From contig JAMXIF010000003.1 of NCBI GenBank assembly GCA_028583685.1, forward strand, positions 59,726,438-59,790,437: 64,000 bases of DNA, in the 5' to 3' direction. The notes under the pieces are model-generated. The model did no database searches. It was not told where the DNA came from and was given only the letters and a program-made list of their open reading frames with translations. Of the stretch, positions 49,684-63,620 are shown piece after piece. Position 1 is the first letter of the stretch. Each line of letters starts with the position of its first letter. The position numbers and the translations under genes were made by a program. Source of the DNA: Petaurus breviceps papuanus (lineage: Eukaryota > Chordata > Mammalia > Diprotodontia > Petauridae).

Positions 49684-50074
49684 CCCTGTTTCCCCGATAA
49701 TAAGACACTGTCTTATTATTTTTTTTGGAAAGAAAAACACCAGAGGGCTTATTTTCAGGGGAGGGCTTATGTTGTCCTGCCTCAGCTCTCCTCCACGGCA
49801 CTGCTTGCAATGGCACCAGCAAGCAAATCACTGGGGAAGAACAGGATGACGCGCTCACTGCTGCAGCTCTGATTGGATGCAGCTCGGAGCTCGGCGTGCG
49901 TTTCACGGGGGGGTAGGGGGGACGGTGCATACAGAGGGTACCGTAATGTAGCGTGTAGCGCAGGGGATCACCTTCACTACAGTAGCAATCTCAATAGGGC
50001 TTATTTTAGAGGAATCTTACACAGTAAGGGGAGGGCTTATTTTCGGGATAGGTCTTATTGTCGGGGAAACACGA
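49684..50074. mobile_element. CpG-rich nonautonomous DNA transposon with terminal inverted repeats (391 bp)
   Basis: The ends are inverted: tgtttccccgataataagac (49687-49706) on the left and gtcttattgtcggggaaaca (50052-50071) on the right, one mismatch in 20. TA dinucleotides flank the proposed ends (49682-49683 and 50075-50076), suggesting a Tc1/mariner-like TA target. The subterminal word gggcttattttc recurs near both ends. The middle has about 16 CpGs, far above the surroundings, and no open frame of note. It splits an old L2. Confidence 0.75.
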
Positions 50075-51229
50075 TAGTCTTTCTCCTGAGCTCCAGTCCC
50101 ACATCACCAACTACCTACTTAACATTTCTAACTAGATCTCCCATAGAAATTTCAAATTCAACATGTCCAAAAAAGAACTCATCATTCCCACAAAGCCAAT
50201 ATCCCCTTTTTCAGAATTTCCTATTTCTCATATTTAACTTTCAATTCACTAACTACCCCAGAATTTTTTTCTGAAACTGCTTATACATCCCATCTAATTC
50301 TATTACATTCCTTCAAGATTTTACCTATAATTCAAGTTGAGATGGTTCCTGATGTCCTCCAACATTTTTGCTAGTCTGATAAATTGTTACCTACATATCT
50401 AATAAGCATTCCACTTAGGACTTTATCCAAGTACTTTTTAAAAGCAAGAGGTTATGACTTTTTTTTAATTGCATCTGTAGGACCTTTTGTAGTATCTTTT
50501 AGAGCTTTGTACTAGGGTGATGGTAGGGGTACTACTAATCTATGTTACCATAAGTTAAAATGGCTAAGGTCACATTATCAGTATATGTCAGGGTTGGAAT
50601 TTGAACTCTAAGCCTTCCTGACTATGAGACCACTTTTCTATTTACTGCTTTTGTATCTTATCAAGTATCAAATATACTTGAGTTTGCTGAAATTTTAATT
50701 TATACAAAATTGTTGAACAGTACAGGCCAAAGACTAATCCTTATAGAAGTCTGCTAGAAACCTTTGACTACTCCACATTATTTTGATATGTTTAAAATCT
50801 GTTTTGCTATTTTGCCTTACCTCAAAATAAAAATCTTTACTTAAAATAATTCACAGTTGATTTTGTTTGTCAACTTAGTATACAAATGTATCATATTTTA
50901 TGTGGTTATATGAAACTTAACTAAAAAAAAAGAATGCAATTCACTTTTTATTAACACTCATAACCATCAGGAACCAAATATATTTTACAAGTGCTTAGAA
51001 AACCTCCATATCAAAATCTGGATGTAAACATACCAAGAACATCCTTAGTTGATAGGCCAAAAGATTACATAAAGCACAAAATCACAGTAGACAATTTTAC
51101 AGTGGATAGTTTCAAATAACTTTATTACAAGTTTGGTAGTAGCATTTTTTATCTCTGGTCATTTAAAACTAAAGATTCCAACACACTCAGTGGAACAAGT
51201 AAGCTCTACTTAATTTAACAAAAATAATG

Positions 51230-51415
51230 ACATTTTTGAGAAGTAGCATGGCACTAAACTGGAGAGTCCTGAAGATCTAGATTTATATTATAATTTTGTT
51301 AGATAATCATTCTTTTACCATAAGCAAATCACTCAACCTGTCTGTGCCCGAGGCAACTCTCTAAATCTGTAAAATATAATTAAATTTGATGACTAAATTG
51401 GGTATTAACATTTTT
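51230..51415 (+). repeat. MIR-like remnant
   Basis: 'agcaaatcactcaacctgtct' and 'ctctaaatctgtaaaata' fit the MIR core. Confidence 0.5.
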
Positions 51416-53954
51416 TCCCAAAACCCTTTGACAAAAATGTGAACCAAGAGTTGAAATACAGGCATGATTAAAAAAGGCCTGGGGGGCATTGAATGACCAT
51501 AGTTAACTTATTTTGCAACACAAAAGAAATCTCAATAAGTCTAATTGCTAATTTGACCTTGAAAGACCTGAGAACAGAACTGTTAGATCAAGTTTGATTT
51601 GGGGACAAAACAAAAATCATATATATGTCACTGAGCACTTAACAAGAGGTTTACTTTCTTCCAACCCAGCAAAGAAATGCACCAAGAATCCTGTGGCCTC
51701 CATAGACACTAACCTCCTTGTCTATGGAAACCTGCAAGGTGTGATTTCAGACAGCTTTAAGTAAGACCAGCTTGGGGACTTTCTATTTACCCTTAGGTTA
51801 TCAAAAAGCCACAACACACTTCGTATTTTGAATTTTGTATAAATAAATCCACTACAGGCTCACAGATCTAGACAGAAGAGACTTCAGTGGCTACCCCAGT
51901 CTACTGCTCAACTTTTACACTTAAGGGAACTGGGGTTGAAACAAAAAATTTGGCCTGTCTTGAATCCCTAAGACTTTATCCCCAGCTCTTGGTATTTTAT
52001 GCCCTAAACCCAGTGCTTTAAACATAACAGAGCCTTAACAAATGTTTTATTGAAGGGAATGGAAATTAATTTACTTCTGATTTTGATGATATTAAATGTA
52101 TAATCTTATGATTCAAAGTAATGTTTAACTCCTTCATTAGACTTAACACTTTATTTTCTGAATCATTTTGGAAAGAAGCGTTATTTTTCTTAATCACCAA
52201 TGACTATGTTCCTCAAAATGGCATTAATTTTTCAATTTGAGACTGAAAGATTTAAACAGACATCATAACTTCTATTTTTTAATGGAAACATTCTTCACCA
52301 TTTAAATTTTCGGAATTATCCCACTTATCTAAATTTAATTTGTCAGCTAACATCCCCAACTTATCTATTTGAGGAAACATTTACAGTATTTTCATTGGTC
52401 CTATGGATATCTGTTTTTATATCATCATTGACACCTGCCATATCTTATTTAAACATTTTCTGCCAAACTCTGCTGCTCTTGATATATCTCCTTTTCCCTC
52501 AGAAGCTGAAGAACTAGAGATTAATCCTGTCATGAAGTTCTTAAAGTCAAACCAAAATCTCTACTGCTTTAATTTAAGCTTCTCTCTTCTTATTTATTTC
52601 TTCAGGAACGTGAACATCTGTAATATAGCTCTAGGTAAAATCCTTTACTTAAGATGGTTATTAAGTCTTTCCTTAGCCTTTTCTTCCATAACCAACCCTA
52701 AATGTTCAAACATACTAATTTAACTATGTTTTCTTTAAAATCTTTTATCAAAATTAATATATTTTGAGGAGAGTACCTGAAAAAAGGACATGTCTGCTTT
52801 CAAATGTAAAACTAACTCCAAAGATTATTTTCTGATTTATACATAATAATCCTTTTAATACAAGAAAATTTCACTGTATCCTGTTTTCACATAAAAGTAC
52901 TATACTATCAACTCATATTCCTTTTTGTCTATTCACTTATAGGAATAGAAATTTCATCATGCAGTGATCACACCAAACTGTTCAAGAATGTTCCTTTTGG
53001 TCCTATAATTATTTCAAAACATGTCTCAACATGTCATTTGGTAAGACTGCAAAAAAGTAGTTGTCTTTTGCTTTCCTAGTGTCCACTGGGTGACTGAAAT
53101 TGTATACACACTATTCTTTTCTCCAGTGACTGATTGCTAGCTTTAGATGTATGTATATACACACACATACCATACACATATGTATTGTAGCTGTATACTT
53201 GTAACAGTATGGCTGTTAGCAAAAAGGACTTGATTTTAATAGCAAAGATACAGAAAAAAATTAAATGATATTATCTTTCACAGTATACTTATTCGTATCG
53301 TCATTTAACAATAAATTATTGTGCTAGAACTAAAATTTTTCCTTTCATAGGCTCCTGAAAATACAATAGTAACAGCTACTTGGCTGTACTGAGTACTCAA
53401 ATATCTTCACTCCCTGAGTAAGAACTAGTGCTGGCTATATTTGGTATTTTCTAGACAATGTTAAGTTATTTTGGTTATGCGCTAGAGCCTACTTAGGTGG
53501 CTCATCATAGCTAATTTTATCAGTCATAACGTTTGCGGACAGGACAGAACATTTTCCATCAATAATAATGCTGAAATCAATCCATTATCATAAACAGAAA
53601 AACAAAAGTACTACAGAACTAGTATCACATTTGTACACAAAGGCCAATGGAATATGGACTGTACTTCCAGGCATCTGTGAAGTTATACAGTTAAAACACA
53701 AACAAAACTGAAAATCTAGGTGATTTGGATGGAAGAATTTCTAGAAAAAAAATCACTGAACTGTTTTCATGAATTAATAAGCATGAACATATGGCTTGAG
53801 AAATCTTTTTGATAATTTACATTCTGGAGCTAGGCTGATAAAAATTAGACTGAGGGTAATGTTTGGAAGTTTGTGATTATTTCTCAAGCAATCTTAATTA
53901 TCAACATATCCCAATCATACCTAAAGATACAGATTAACATATACCTATAAAACA

Positions 53955-54045
53955 TACATACATGTCACATGTACCAGTTATATGTGTGCGTGCATGCATA
54001 TGTATGTGTGTATGTGTATAAACAGATATACATTACTAGAAGGCC
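53955..54045. repeat. TG/TA microsatellite
   Basis: Alternating gtgtgc, atgcat and tgtatg units, interrupted. Confidence 0.85.
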
Positions 54046-54124
54046 TTTAAACTATTTCAAGTAGTCAATATGATCTAGGAAATAACACTTGTCCAAAAAA
54101 AAAATCTGGCAAAGAATCTAAAGT

Positions 54125-54363
54125 GAAATGGCACCATGTAAAGAACATTGGGCTTAGAATAAAAAAATTCATCTTCACGAATTCAAATTCAGCCTCAGAC
54201 ACCTACTAAGCTGTGACCTTGGACAAGTCACTTAACCCTGCTTGCCTCAATTTCCTCATCTGTAAAACGAGCTAGAGAAGGAAATGGCAAACCACTCCAG
54301 TATCTTTGCCAAGAAAACTCCATATTGGGTCATAAAGAGTCGGACATGACTGAAACAACACAA
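54125..54363 (+). mobile_element. Long-type marsupial SINE
   Basis: 'attcaaattcagcctcagaca', 'cttggacaagtcacttaaccc', 'tttgccaagaaaactccata' and 'gtcggacatgactgaaacaac'. Confidence 0.8.
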
Positions 54364-54739
54364 TTAAAGTGATATTACTCCATATGGTTTCTAATTTTAC
54401 TTAAGACATCATGTTTTTCAGAAATGTTCAGGTTTTTTAGTTTCTAAATGTCATTTGAAACAATTCCTTTTTTACATGTAAGTGAAATGAAACAATAACT
54501 TCTAGTCTTTGAAGGAAAAACATTTTGACAATTAACTTATTTTTCCTACAATGCTAATATCCTCCTAAATCAAAGTTATCTTTAAAATCAGAGGGCTTAT
54601 AGCAAGCCATTCTACAGAAAAACAGGTTAGCAATATTTTGCATTAACCACAGATTCCATTATATACTGTGTTTATGGTCATCTATTGACAATATAGTTTT
54701 GAAAAAAATAAATGACTACAACTAGATAATGAAAATGCT

Positions 54740-55045
54740 TTTCAAAGTCCAGTCCCAATATGGTCTTTTTCCTCCATACCTGGGATGCATGCTCCCTAGC
54801 TTCTGTGAAGACTCAACCTAAGTACCATCTACTCCAAGAATTATTTCCTGATTTCCAAGTTATTAGTGCTCTCTCACTCCTGAAATTACTTGGTCTTTAT
54901 TTCTCTAGATTAATTTTATAATCTCACAGTAGAATGCAAACTCCTTGAAGGCAAGAAGGATTTTGGGGTACTTGTATCTCCAAGTGAATATGCACAGTGC
55001 CTTACATAGACTAGGCATTCAATAAATGTTTGAAATTAAAAGTTA
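54740..55045 (+). mobile_element. L2 LINE 3' end
   Basis: 'gtagaatgcaaactccttgaa' and 'ggcattcaataaatgtttgaa' mark the L2 tail; the upstream part is consistent. Confidence 0.55.
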
Positions 55046-56264
55046 GCTCTTAGCATTTTCTTTAGTGAAAATGGAAAATTACATATAACTTAAGTAACTT
55101 TGTTATGAATTTCAGGAAAAAACATTTTCCTAGGAATAAAACTAGGATCTTGATCACTTACCTTTGCTGTGGTTTTCACTGGGATGTGAATGTTGCAATA
55201 TCTTGATCTTGAGATGGAGAGGTGTTTTCTTTCACAGCTGGGAACCTTGCCAACTTGCCCATAAAATTCTTTTGATAAGCTGCTAGGAGATCAGGGTGAC
55301 CTAGCCTTGCCCTGCATCTTCCCTCTTAGATGGACATTCTAGGTCTAGGAGCTGACCAAGAGTAGAAAAAACAACATTCCCCTTCAATATACTGTTGAAG
55401 TGGGGTCTGGCATTTTGCACATCTATTTCACAATGTGCCACAGAAATGTCATTACATCTGGGATATATTTGTTTATTTTTCAAAAGCACATTAACTAATT
55501 TATTAAACTTGTTTTCCCTTAAAACATTTTATCAATTAATATATATGGAGGAAAAAAATTACTTGGCACTTCTGGTAAAATTTCAAAAATTGAGGGTGGA
55601 AATGGAAGCAGATAAATTCTTAAATGTCCAAGAACATTTACACCACTATACCTTCAGAGAAACTTGAGGTAATAGAAAAATACAAATAAAGGGACAAAAT
55701 AAATATTGATTTTCCTCCATCAACCCTAGCTCTCAGGGGACAATCCCCTTCTTCTTAAGCACAAGACAAAACTGCTCACTTTCCCCTAGAGATCATATGT
55801 AATTAAAAACAAAACTTATAAGCAAGGCTTTCAGACAAGACCCCTGAGAATCTGATTCTCCTCTCACCTCCCTCCTCCAACCCTCTAGACAATTACATTC
55901 ACAATTAGCTTTGGGGGGGTTTTATAGACATATTGAAATGCTTCCAATCAAAGCTAAAAGTTTTGTTTCAAAGATTACACTCAGATATTGAATACTTTTT
56001 AAAATTAAGTTTTCAGTATTTCATTTTATATTTTACAGAAATATAAGGAATAAGAATACTTATTGCTGATTCTAGTATTTACTAGAAATTGCTGATAAGC
56101 AACTGGTCTTATATTTTCCACATTTATTCTATTTTAAAAACCAAATCCATATACATGGTCATATGGATTTGTAAAGTCAAAAAGACCTAGGATATTTTAG
56201 GTAATTCTAGAATACATGGGGCAATAAATATACTTTATTAAATATATTTATTAAGTCAATAATG

Positions 56265-56405
56265 GGAACAAATATAGCTTAGTAAACAGAGGAAAAGCCT
56301 TGGAACCAAGGAAGAGTTAAATTTGAGTCTTGCCTCTGTCCTCTATTACCTAGCTGTGTGAATACAGGCAAGGTGATGGACCTGTCAATGGTCAAGATAA
56401 TTCCT
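56265..56405 (+). repeat. MIR-like remnant
   Basis: 'ttgagtcttgcctctgtcctc' and 'ctagctgtgtgaatacaggca' fit a MIR head and core. Confidence 0.5.
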
Positions 56406-57129
56406 TGAGAATATTTATAGTTCAGTTGTGATGATTTACATGATAAATCATGAAATCATACATCAGAACAAAGACAAAGAAACCACAATGAAACAAGATA
56501 AGATCGTCAACCCAAAAAGCAAATGACAAATCCAGTTTTTCATTAAACTCACTTGGGCAAAACAACAACAACAAAAAAAACCTTTGTGGATTTTTTTTTA
56601 ACAAATCTGGACTGTAAGTGACAAGTAAAATGAAATTGAAGCTAATACTCTTGGTTTCCATCCATATCTACTCTCCTCTTTCTCCCACCTGCAAGATACT
56701 TTTGTCCCCCTGAAATTCACAGGACCTTAGATTTAGAGCCAGAATTGGGAGTCCATACAAAGTTGTATAAACTGTATTTTAGTTGTAATAACTGTTGAAC
56801 TTTGAGGATGGGAAGAGATCTTGGAAGTACAACCTAGACTAAACTCAGGTTTCCTCACTCCTAGGCTTTTACCATAGATTTTTAAATCAGTTCAACTCTT
56901 GCTTGAAAAAAACATCTAGTCTCAAGTTTTTATACAATAGTAATTCTTCTGAATCTCAGGGATGAGTTTTTCCCATTAGCAACTGTTACTTTTTTTAAGT
57001 GAAATTTTTAAACATGTATTGATCAATCAACTCATTAAGAGTCTGCTATATACAACAAATTCTAAGATAGTAAGTATATACTGACAATGCATGCCCTCAA
57101 ATTACTAGCAAGTCAAATCAGTTCAACTC

Positions 57130-57600
57130 ATTTCTGAAATTTACAAAGACTACTACATATAAAGCACTGTGTTGGACAGGGTTGCAGAGATAAACTAAAC
57201 AAGCCTTGTCCTTAGGAGCTTACATTCTACTGCAAGGATATTTCATATATACATATGAAAATACAAAGTACTTACTAAGAATCAGTTTTAAGGAGAGAGC
57301 ATTAACACTAGTGTGGATCAAGAAAAGCATATTATAGGAAATAGCTCCTGAAATGTGCTTTGAAGTTAGGGATTCTGAGGCTCAGGAAGACTAAGTACAT
57401 CGCAGACATATAGGACCACCTAACTGTTAAAAGGCATAGTGGCAGGGGATAGAATGCATTCCAAGGATAACAGAGGGCAGGTCAATCTAAATGAAAAGAG
57501 TAAATGGAGAATAATATGATCTAAGATGAGAAAAGTAGGGATGATGTGTGTGAAAGGTTTTAAATGCTAGGCAGAGGATTTCATATTTTACCCTAATGGT
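57130..57600 (-). mobile_element. L2-tail-like fragment plus unassigned repeat
   Basis: 'ctcctt' order 'cttgtccttaggagcttacat' is L2-tail complement. The following stretch with 'ggttttaaatgctaggcagag' and 'tttcatattttaccc' resembles a widespread old mammalian repeat I cannot name, related to 10300-10545. Confidence 0.4.
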
Positions 57601-57719
57601 AACACAACGTCTATCTAATTCTATCTAGGAACATGAAATATGTCCAAATAAGTTGTGTATACATAGATACTACAGCATATTTCATATTATAAATGCCTAA
57701 AAGAAGAGGTAATTCTTTA

Positions 57720-58400
57720 CCACTGCTTCTACTACTAACTTCTGGGGCTAGTCTACACCCTCTTCCAGTTGATAGAACTTCAAAGATTTCTGAATAGCTA
57801 TTATATCACCTCCTTAGTCTTCTCCAAGCTCTAGTTGTTTCAATTCATAGCATAAAAAGCCCAAATAAACAACATATCCAGTCCTCTAATTAGCTTGGTT
57901 ATACCATCCTGAGTTGGCTCTAGTGTTTTTTATCCATGCTTTTCCTAAAATTTGACACCCAAAATTGGGCATAGATGTGGTCTGGCCAGGACAGAATACA
58001 GTGGCATTATCACTGTTTTCTTCATAGACAGACTATAATGGACTCTTTTTGCAGCACAGACCTAGACTCTTTTGGCAGTCTGGTGAAACCTATAGATCCC
58101 TTCCTGAGAATACTTTTAAAACCATAAAATACTTAGAATTAAAAAGAAAATCAATTACAAATATTACACACATATATGCACATGTATATGTATGAATTAA
58201 ACCAAGTTCACAGACCCCAGACTGAGAATCCCATTATCTAGACTTTCCAAACATGAAGTAGTCTAAAATATTGCTAGGTTTTCTGGTTGCCAAGCTACCT
58301 ACTGCCTCAGACTGAATGCATAGTCCACTAAAACTCCCAGATATTTTCCTATAAGAATTTCTAACTAGCTATTACCTCCCCTCCTGCATTCAGTACTGTA
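57720..58400 (-). mobile_element. CR1/L3 remnant split by a DNA-transposon-like insert
   Basis: 'catagatgtggtctggccagg' and 'acagaatacagtggcatta' (left part) and 'gtccactaaaactcccagat' (right part) are antisense CR1 in correct order. The interval 58060-58235 between them is a different element. Confidence 0.5.
58060..58235. mobile_element. hAT-like nonautonomous DNA transposon remnant
   Basis: 'ttttggcagtctggtgaaacc' at the left and 'cacagaccccagactgagaat' at the right resemble the ends of an old mammalian hAT-type element (memory-based). It interrupts the CR1 copy. A related remnant lies at 7751-7905. Confidence 0.4.
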
Positions 58401-58454
58401 CAGTTTTTATTTTAACTCATGTGTAAAGTTTTATTGAAACTAAAATTTGGGGGT

Positions 58455-58585
58455 TCTGTTCAATCAGTCAACAAGCACATTAAGCATCTAGTCTGTGGCA
58501 GGCTTTGGGTTTGCAAAGCTAAAAATGAAAAAATCCCTACCCTCAAGAAGTTTACAGTCTATTAAGGAAATATATACATAAACAC
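58455..58585 (-). mobile_element. L2 3'-end-like fragment
   Basis: 'caatcagtcaacaagcacat' through 'ctaccctcaagaagtttac' reads as the complement of the L2 tail. Confidence 0.45.
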
Positions 58586-61303
58586 ACACACAAATTAAAT
58601 AGCTGGAACAATCAATAAAAGCCTCATCTGATGTTCAACTATCCATTCCCTTCCTGTTCCTCATTAACAAAGAACATTAGGTGTTAAGCATGTTTTAGTT
58701 TTTGAGCTCAATCAAGTAAAATATGTATGCTATTGTCTATATTCTCAATATGTAATCTAAATCTGAAATATATAGCTTTAGTTTGACTAAAACTATAGTC
58801 TTAGTTTGGAACATGAAGACAAAAGGGTAGCCTGTGTATGTAAAGATTTTCCCTCCCTAAGCATATCAGAAAACCAGAAAATGAAATGAGTTACATTTCT
58901 GTAGCTTATTCCCATGAGGTAGGACACGCAAGTCTAATATCTCTGTTTTATAGATTATGAACCTATTCTATCCCCAAATGTCCTTGAAAATGTGTCAATA
59001 TAATTAGACATCTACCATTAAATAGAATCAATCCCAACTATCAATGTTGTTGTTGTTAACATAAAAAGAAAAAAAAAAGGACATATTCCTAGACCTACTA
59101 ACTGGTTAAAAAAGCCAGTCACGTCATGGAAGGTGATTATTTTTGTTAAGCTTCAAGAACACTATAATTTATATCTTAGGATAACACCGTGAATTCTAAA
59201 AGTTAACAAATTTCAAAAACATTTAACTTAATTTTTCCATAGTTTATTGAAATATAAGAATGAATTCATCGTTTCAAAATAAGTTACAATATTTAAGAAT
59301 TATACTACAGTCCCTAATGTTTACCAAATAAAAACAAAAATTTTAAGGTAAAATATTCATAAACAAAAATTCCAAGAAATGTTTAAATCTCATAGCCAAA
59401 TGTATTTCATATTTATTCCATTTTAACTAACTTATAAGACACATAAAACTCAAGGTAGAGGAAAGTTGCTCATTTTCATTTTGAGTCAAACATGCATTAG
59501 CTAATTAAAAGTTTGAAAAATCAAAAGGAAAATGCATCTTTTTAAAAAGCAGCAATATAACCTCATGTCTATTTCACGCATTATTATACATTTTTAAAAT
59601 TTCGATGATCAAGAAAGACAGAGTTATTGCCACTTAATATCATGAAGTCTGAGTTTCCATAAAAACTTGTATAGTATTCAAGTTACATTCTAGCTCCTGT
59701 TCTGCTTTGCATTATTAAGGTAAATTATGAAGCCCTCTTACAATTGGGAAAATTATCCCGTATGATACAATTTTTAAAAAGATCTTATACACTGTGTTGT
59801 CATTGGAATGTATAAAACAGTATATACTACCCAGATTGAAAGCAAAGAGATACATTATTTTTGTATTTCATTTTTATAGAAGCTGCTTTTTTAAAAAATG
59901 ACAAATGGAAAATATTGAGGTATTATTTTCATAAATGTTATCTTATCAACCTACCTTAGTTAATAACACCTACCAGAGGCAGATACATAAATGTCACTAG
60001 AAGAATTTTAGCAAATTGGGGCTCAGAATTCATGAAATTAGAAAACAGTAGACCTGGCATTCCTAAACTGACGTGCAAATAGCCACCCTGGCTCAATACC
60101 TGAAAGAATGCCCCTTTTGTCCTTGGAGATTACCCTCTCACAGATACTAAAAACTGCCATTCCCTGAACAAGATAGGAGGAAAGGATGAAATAGAAGAAA
60201 AGCTCCCTCTTATATACATTATTTTTCTTCCCTCCTGTCACTCCCTTTGTCCTACCACAGTAAGTCAGTTATAGTCAGCAATGTAAAAGGGGAAGTGGGA
60301 TAAATGTTAAATCACATCATGCCTACACCATGTAGGTGGTTCTACTAGGGAATGCTGCCTCATCTAGTTTCAGGAAAGGAAAAAACAAAGGAAAGAGAGT
60401 GGTGGAGATCAAACCTTTCATAACTCTTTACTACCTAGCCCTAGAACCTTTTACTTATTTCATCCTTCTTCACCTTTAAGTCTAGCTCATGTTTTAGTGG
60501 AGGGTCACCTCTAAGCCAGAAGTGAATTCTGAATGCATTTATCACAAAAACATTATTATAGATGCTAATTAGACTCTAAAGTATTATTTGCCCCACATTT
60601 TATATCTATGATGGTTAAACAACATCGTATAACACTTTCCATGGGATAATGTTATGTTCTCAACAAGCAACAAACTAAAGAATTTTTTAATAACTTGCTC
60701 ATAAGTTAGGAAGACCTATAATAATGCTTATGATGCTGGGAACGGAGAAGAAGGAAAACACATAATTTCTACATCAACTATTCTTTGGAAACATTTAAAC
60801 AAATTATGTCACCTATTCTCCAAAAGTAAGCAGCTAATGCATAGGGAGTAATAGCCTCATTTTATAAATGAAAAAAAAATTAGTAAGTTATCAAGTAAGT
60901 CACATGATTAGGACAGAATCCTGCACTCCCAGTCACATATCCACCTAAGATAATAGTGTGATCCTTAGTAATGAACATGACATAAGATAACTTACTGTTT
61001 TGATGAGAGTATTATGTGAAATGGAAAACTGAGTTTTAAACATACTTTTATTTAAATATGGTACATTTACAACACTAATGAGTTTTCACAACTGAGAAAA
61101 TGGTTTTACCAAGTCAGAAGCATTATTTTTTCTCATTATTGCAGTGTATTTGAGCTTATTTTGAAAGCACCTCAGAAAGTTTCAACAGTTAAAACTTAAA
61201 AGTATGGAGCAGTAACAATATTGTTTTTAATAAATAAATCAATGTAAAGAAGTAATTCACAAGTCTGTGGCCTCCAAATAAATACTGCAGATTTCAATAC
61301 TTA

Positions 61304-61471
<168 letters not shown>

Positions 61472-63082
61472 TTACAATCCATGATCATTTACACATCTCA
61501 AAAGAACCCTGTGAGCAGGACTTCAAATATATTGGAATCTAGTTCCAACAGATGAATATTATTTTGTCTTTTGATAAGCATTGTAAGAGCAGGGCCTATA
61601 TCACATCTAGTTTTGTATTCCTAGCACTTACTAGTGCTTTGTACATTGTAAATCTTACTAAATGTTAGTGGAATTAATGAATGTCTCTGAATAGAAGGGG
61701 GAGAAAGGTATACAATCTTCCATCAAAAGTGACCATCTATCCCATTCATTCTGAACAAAGTGGGATATAAGAATTTTGCACTTTTACCATTAGCTCTAAT
61801 TTGCTTATTTCTAATACCTATGGACCTCAAGCCCTACACAGACAATACAGAGAAGCATTACAAATTTTTTGCCCTGATTTTCTGAAGTACAAGCTCATGA
61901 AACCAACTTTTCAGTTTCAAGCTATAATCAGAAAAAGACCATGTGCACTTGAAACTTCACATCTTCCCTCTGCTAGCTATTCCCTGACCATCCTAGCTTA
62001 GTGATATTTCCAACATATGAATTATAAGGCACTGACATATTACCTTATTATACTTGTTTGTGACCATCTTACTTACTAGACAATTAACTCCTACTGAATA
62101 AAAAAAACTACCACAGAGAATAAAAAACAGAATTTTATACAACTTTTTATATAACTTCTATCCTCCCTGATATCATATAGAGGCTTAGGGTTATGTGCAG
62201 AATAAATGGGTTTATGTTGTTCTCATTTTCTTTGGAGAGAATGAATTTAATCTCTTCATTGCCCTTCAATATATACATATAAGTTCAATATATACATATA
62301 AGTACAGCCTATGTTTTTAAGAAACAAAAATGTGAGAAAGCAGCTTCTGGTCCAGGAGACAGTCTAATTAGGCTTCTTCCCACCCCTTGTATGCCTCCCC
62401 CTGAACTCTAGTAGAATGATTGTTTCTCAGAGACACTCATGTGATATCATGTTTAAGTGCATCCTTAAAAACCTCATTTAATTATTATTTTAATACTCTA
62501 CTAAGTCCTTTTGTCTTCTGTACCAAGTCATTTCTGGTTGGTTTTTAAAAAAATACTGAAATCTCTATTGAACCTTTCCTTTGTGATAAAGGATATTTCA
62601 TGTTTATTCCTAGTATTATTGCTATAAGAATTCCTCTTATTTATGAAACTATTTATCTTTGAAATTCCATGTCCTCAATTAAAAATTAATTTTTAAAAAG
62701 GAGAAAATCTTATTCATCTCACATACTCCTCAAACAATGTTTTACGAACCTAAGAGCCTCCCATCCTTCAATGTTTTTTAATCTAGGAACACATATAAAG
62801 TATTTCCTTTCATTCAGAAGTCTCTATAGAATGCAAAAGCAATAAAGAAAAAAAAAACTAACTTTTTTTAAAGTTGGAACCCACATGTTATCTCTTGAAC
62901 CTAAATGTTATCTTGTACCTAAAGGAGGCGGGACTTCTACAAGAACTTTCTCCTTTAATTTTATATCAAATAGAACCTTTATCTGTTCCTGAAAATAGGC
63001 TCTCTTTATGGTTCTGCCTATATGGAAGTAGATAAAATTTCTTACATTCCCAGGAGCCATGAGAATGGGAAACTTCATGCCT

Positions 63083-63305
63083 CAGTCTAGAGCACTGGGC
63101 CCAGAGTCAGGAAGATCTGAATTCAAATGCAGCCTCAGACACTTATTACCTGTGTGACTTTGGGCAAATCACTTAACCTCTGCCTTAATCCACTGGAGAA
63201 GTAAATGGCAAATCACAAAATATCTTTGCCAAGAAAACTCAATGGACAGTATTGGTGCACTATGGTTCACAGGGGTTGGATATGACTGAACAACTTAACA
63301 ATACA
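63083..63305 (+). mobile_element. Long-type marsupial SINE
   Basis: 'tagagcactgggcccagagtc', 'gggcaaatcacttaacctc' and 'ggatatgactgaacaact'. Confidence 0.75.
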
Positions 63306-63462
63306 ACACAAGTTATAAGAATACGATCACAAGAGGATTAAAAATAACATCCAATGGCCAAAAACCAAAACAAAACCTCATAAAAGATTAGTAAACCTGG
63401 TAACTTGATAGACTGATAGAACAATATGTAAGTCTTCAAGAACAGTACTGGAAATTATCTAA

Positions 63463-63620
63463 ATTTTTGTTGTTTAATTGTGTCTCACCCTTCATGACCC
63501 TCTGGACCATAGTATACCAATGCTGTCCATGTACACTGAGTGTGTGAGGCTGAATTTGAACTCAGGTCTTCCTAACTCCAGACCCAAAACTCTATCCACT
63601 GAGCCATTTAAGCTGCCTCC
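63463..63620 (-). mobile_element. Marsupial SINE, internally shortened
   Basis: The tail-side part ('tttgttgtttaattgtgtctc') is joined to the head-side part ('gaatttgaactcaggtcttcc', 'gagccatttaagctgcc') with the core reduced. Confidence 0.65.

Larger units (their letters stand above)
48735..50240 (+). mobile_element. L2 LINE ORF2 region with two later insertions
   Basis: L2 sequence runs 48735-49248, 49461-49683 and 50077-50240 ('tctgatgctgaagatcccatc', 'caaattcaacatgtccaaaaa'). It is interrupted by a SINE (49249-49460) and an inverted-repeat DNA transposon (49684-50074), giving a clear order of events. Confidence 0.65.

Noticed and set aside
49616-50274. Open frames on both strands around 49.6-50.3 kb
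   Set aside because: They fall in the inverted-repeat DNA transposon and L2; no transposase motif is seen.
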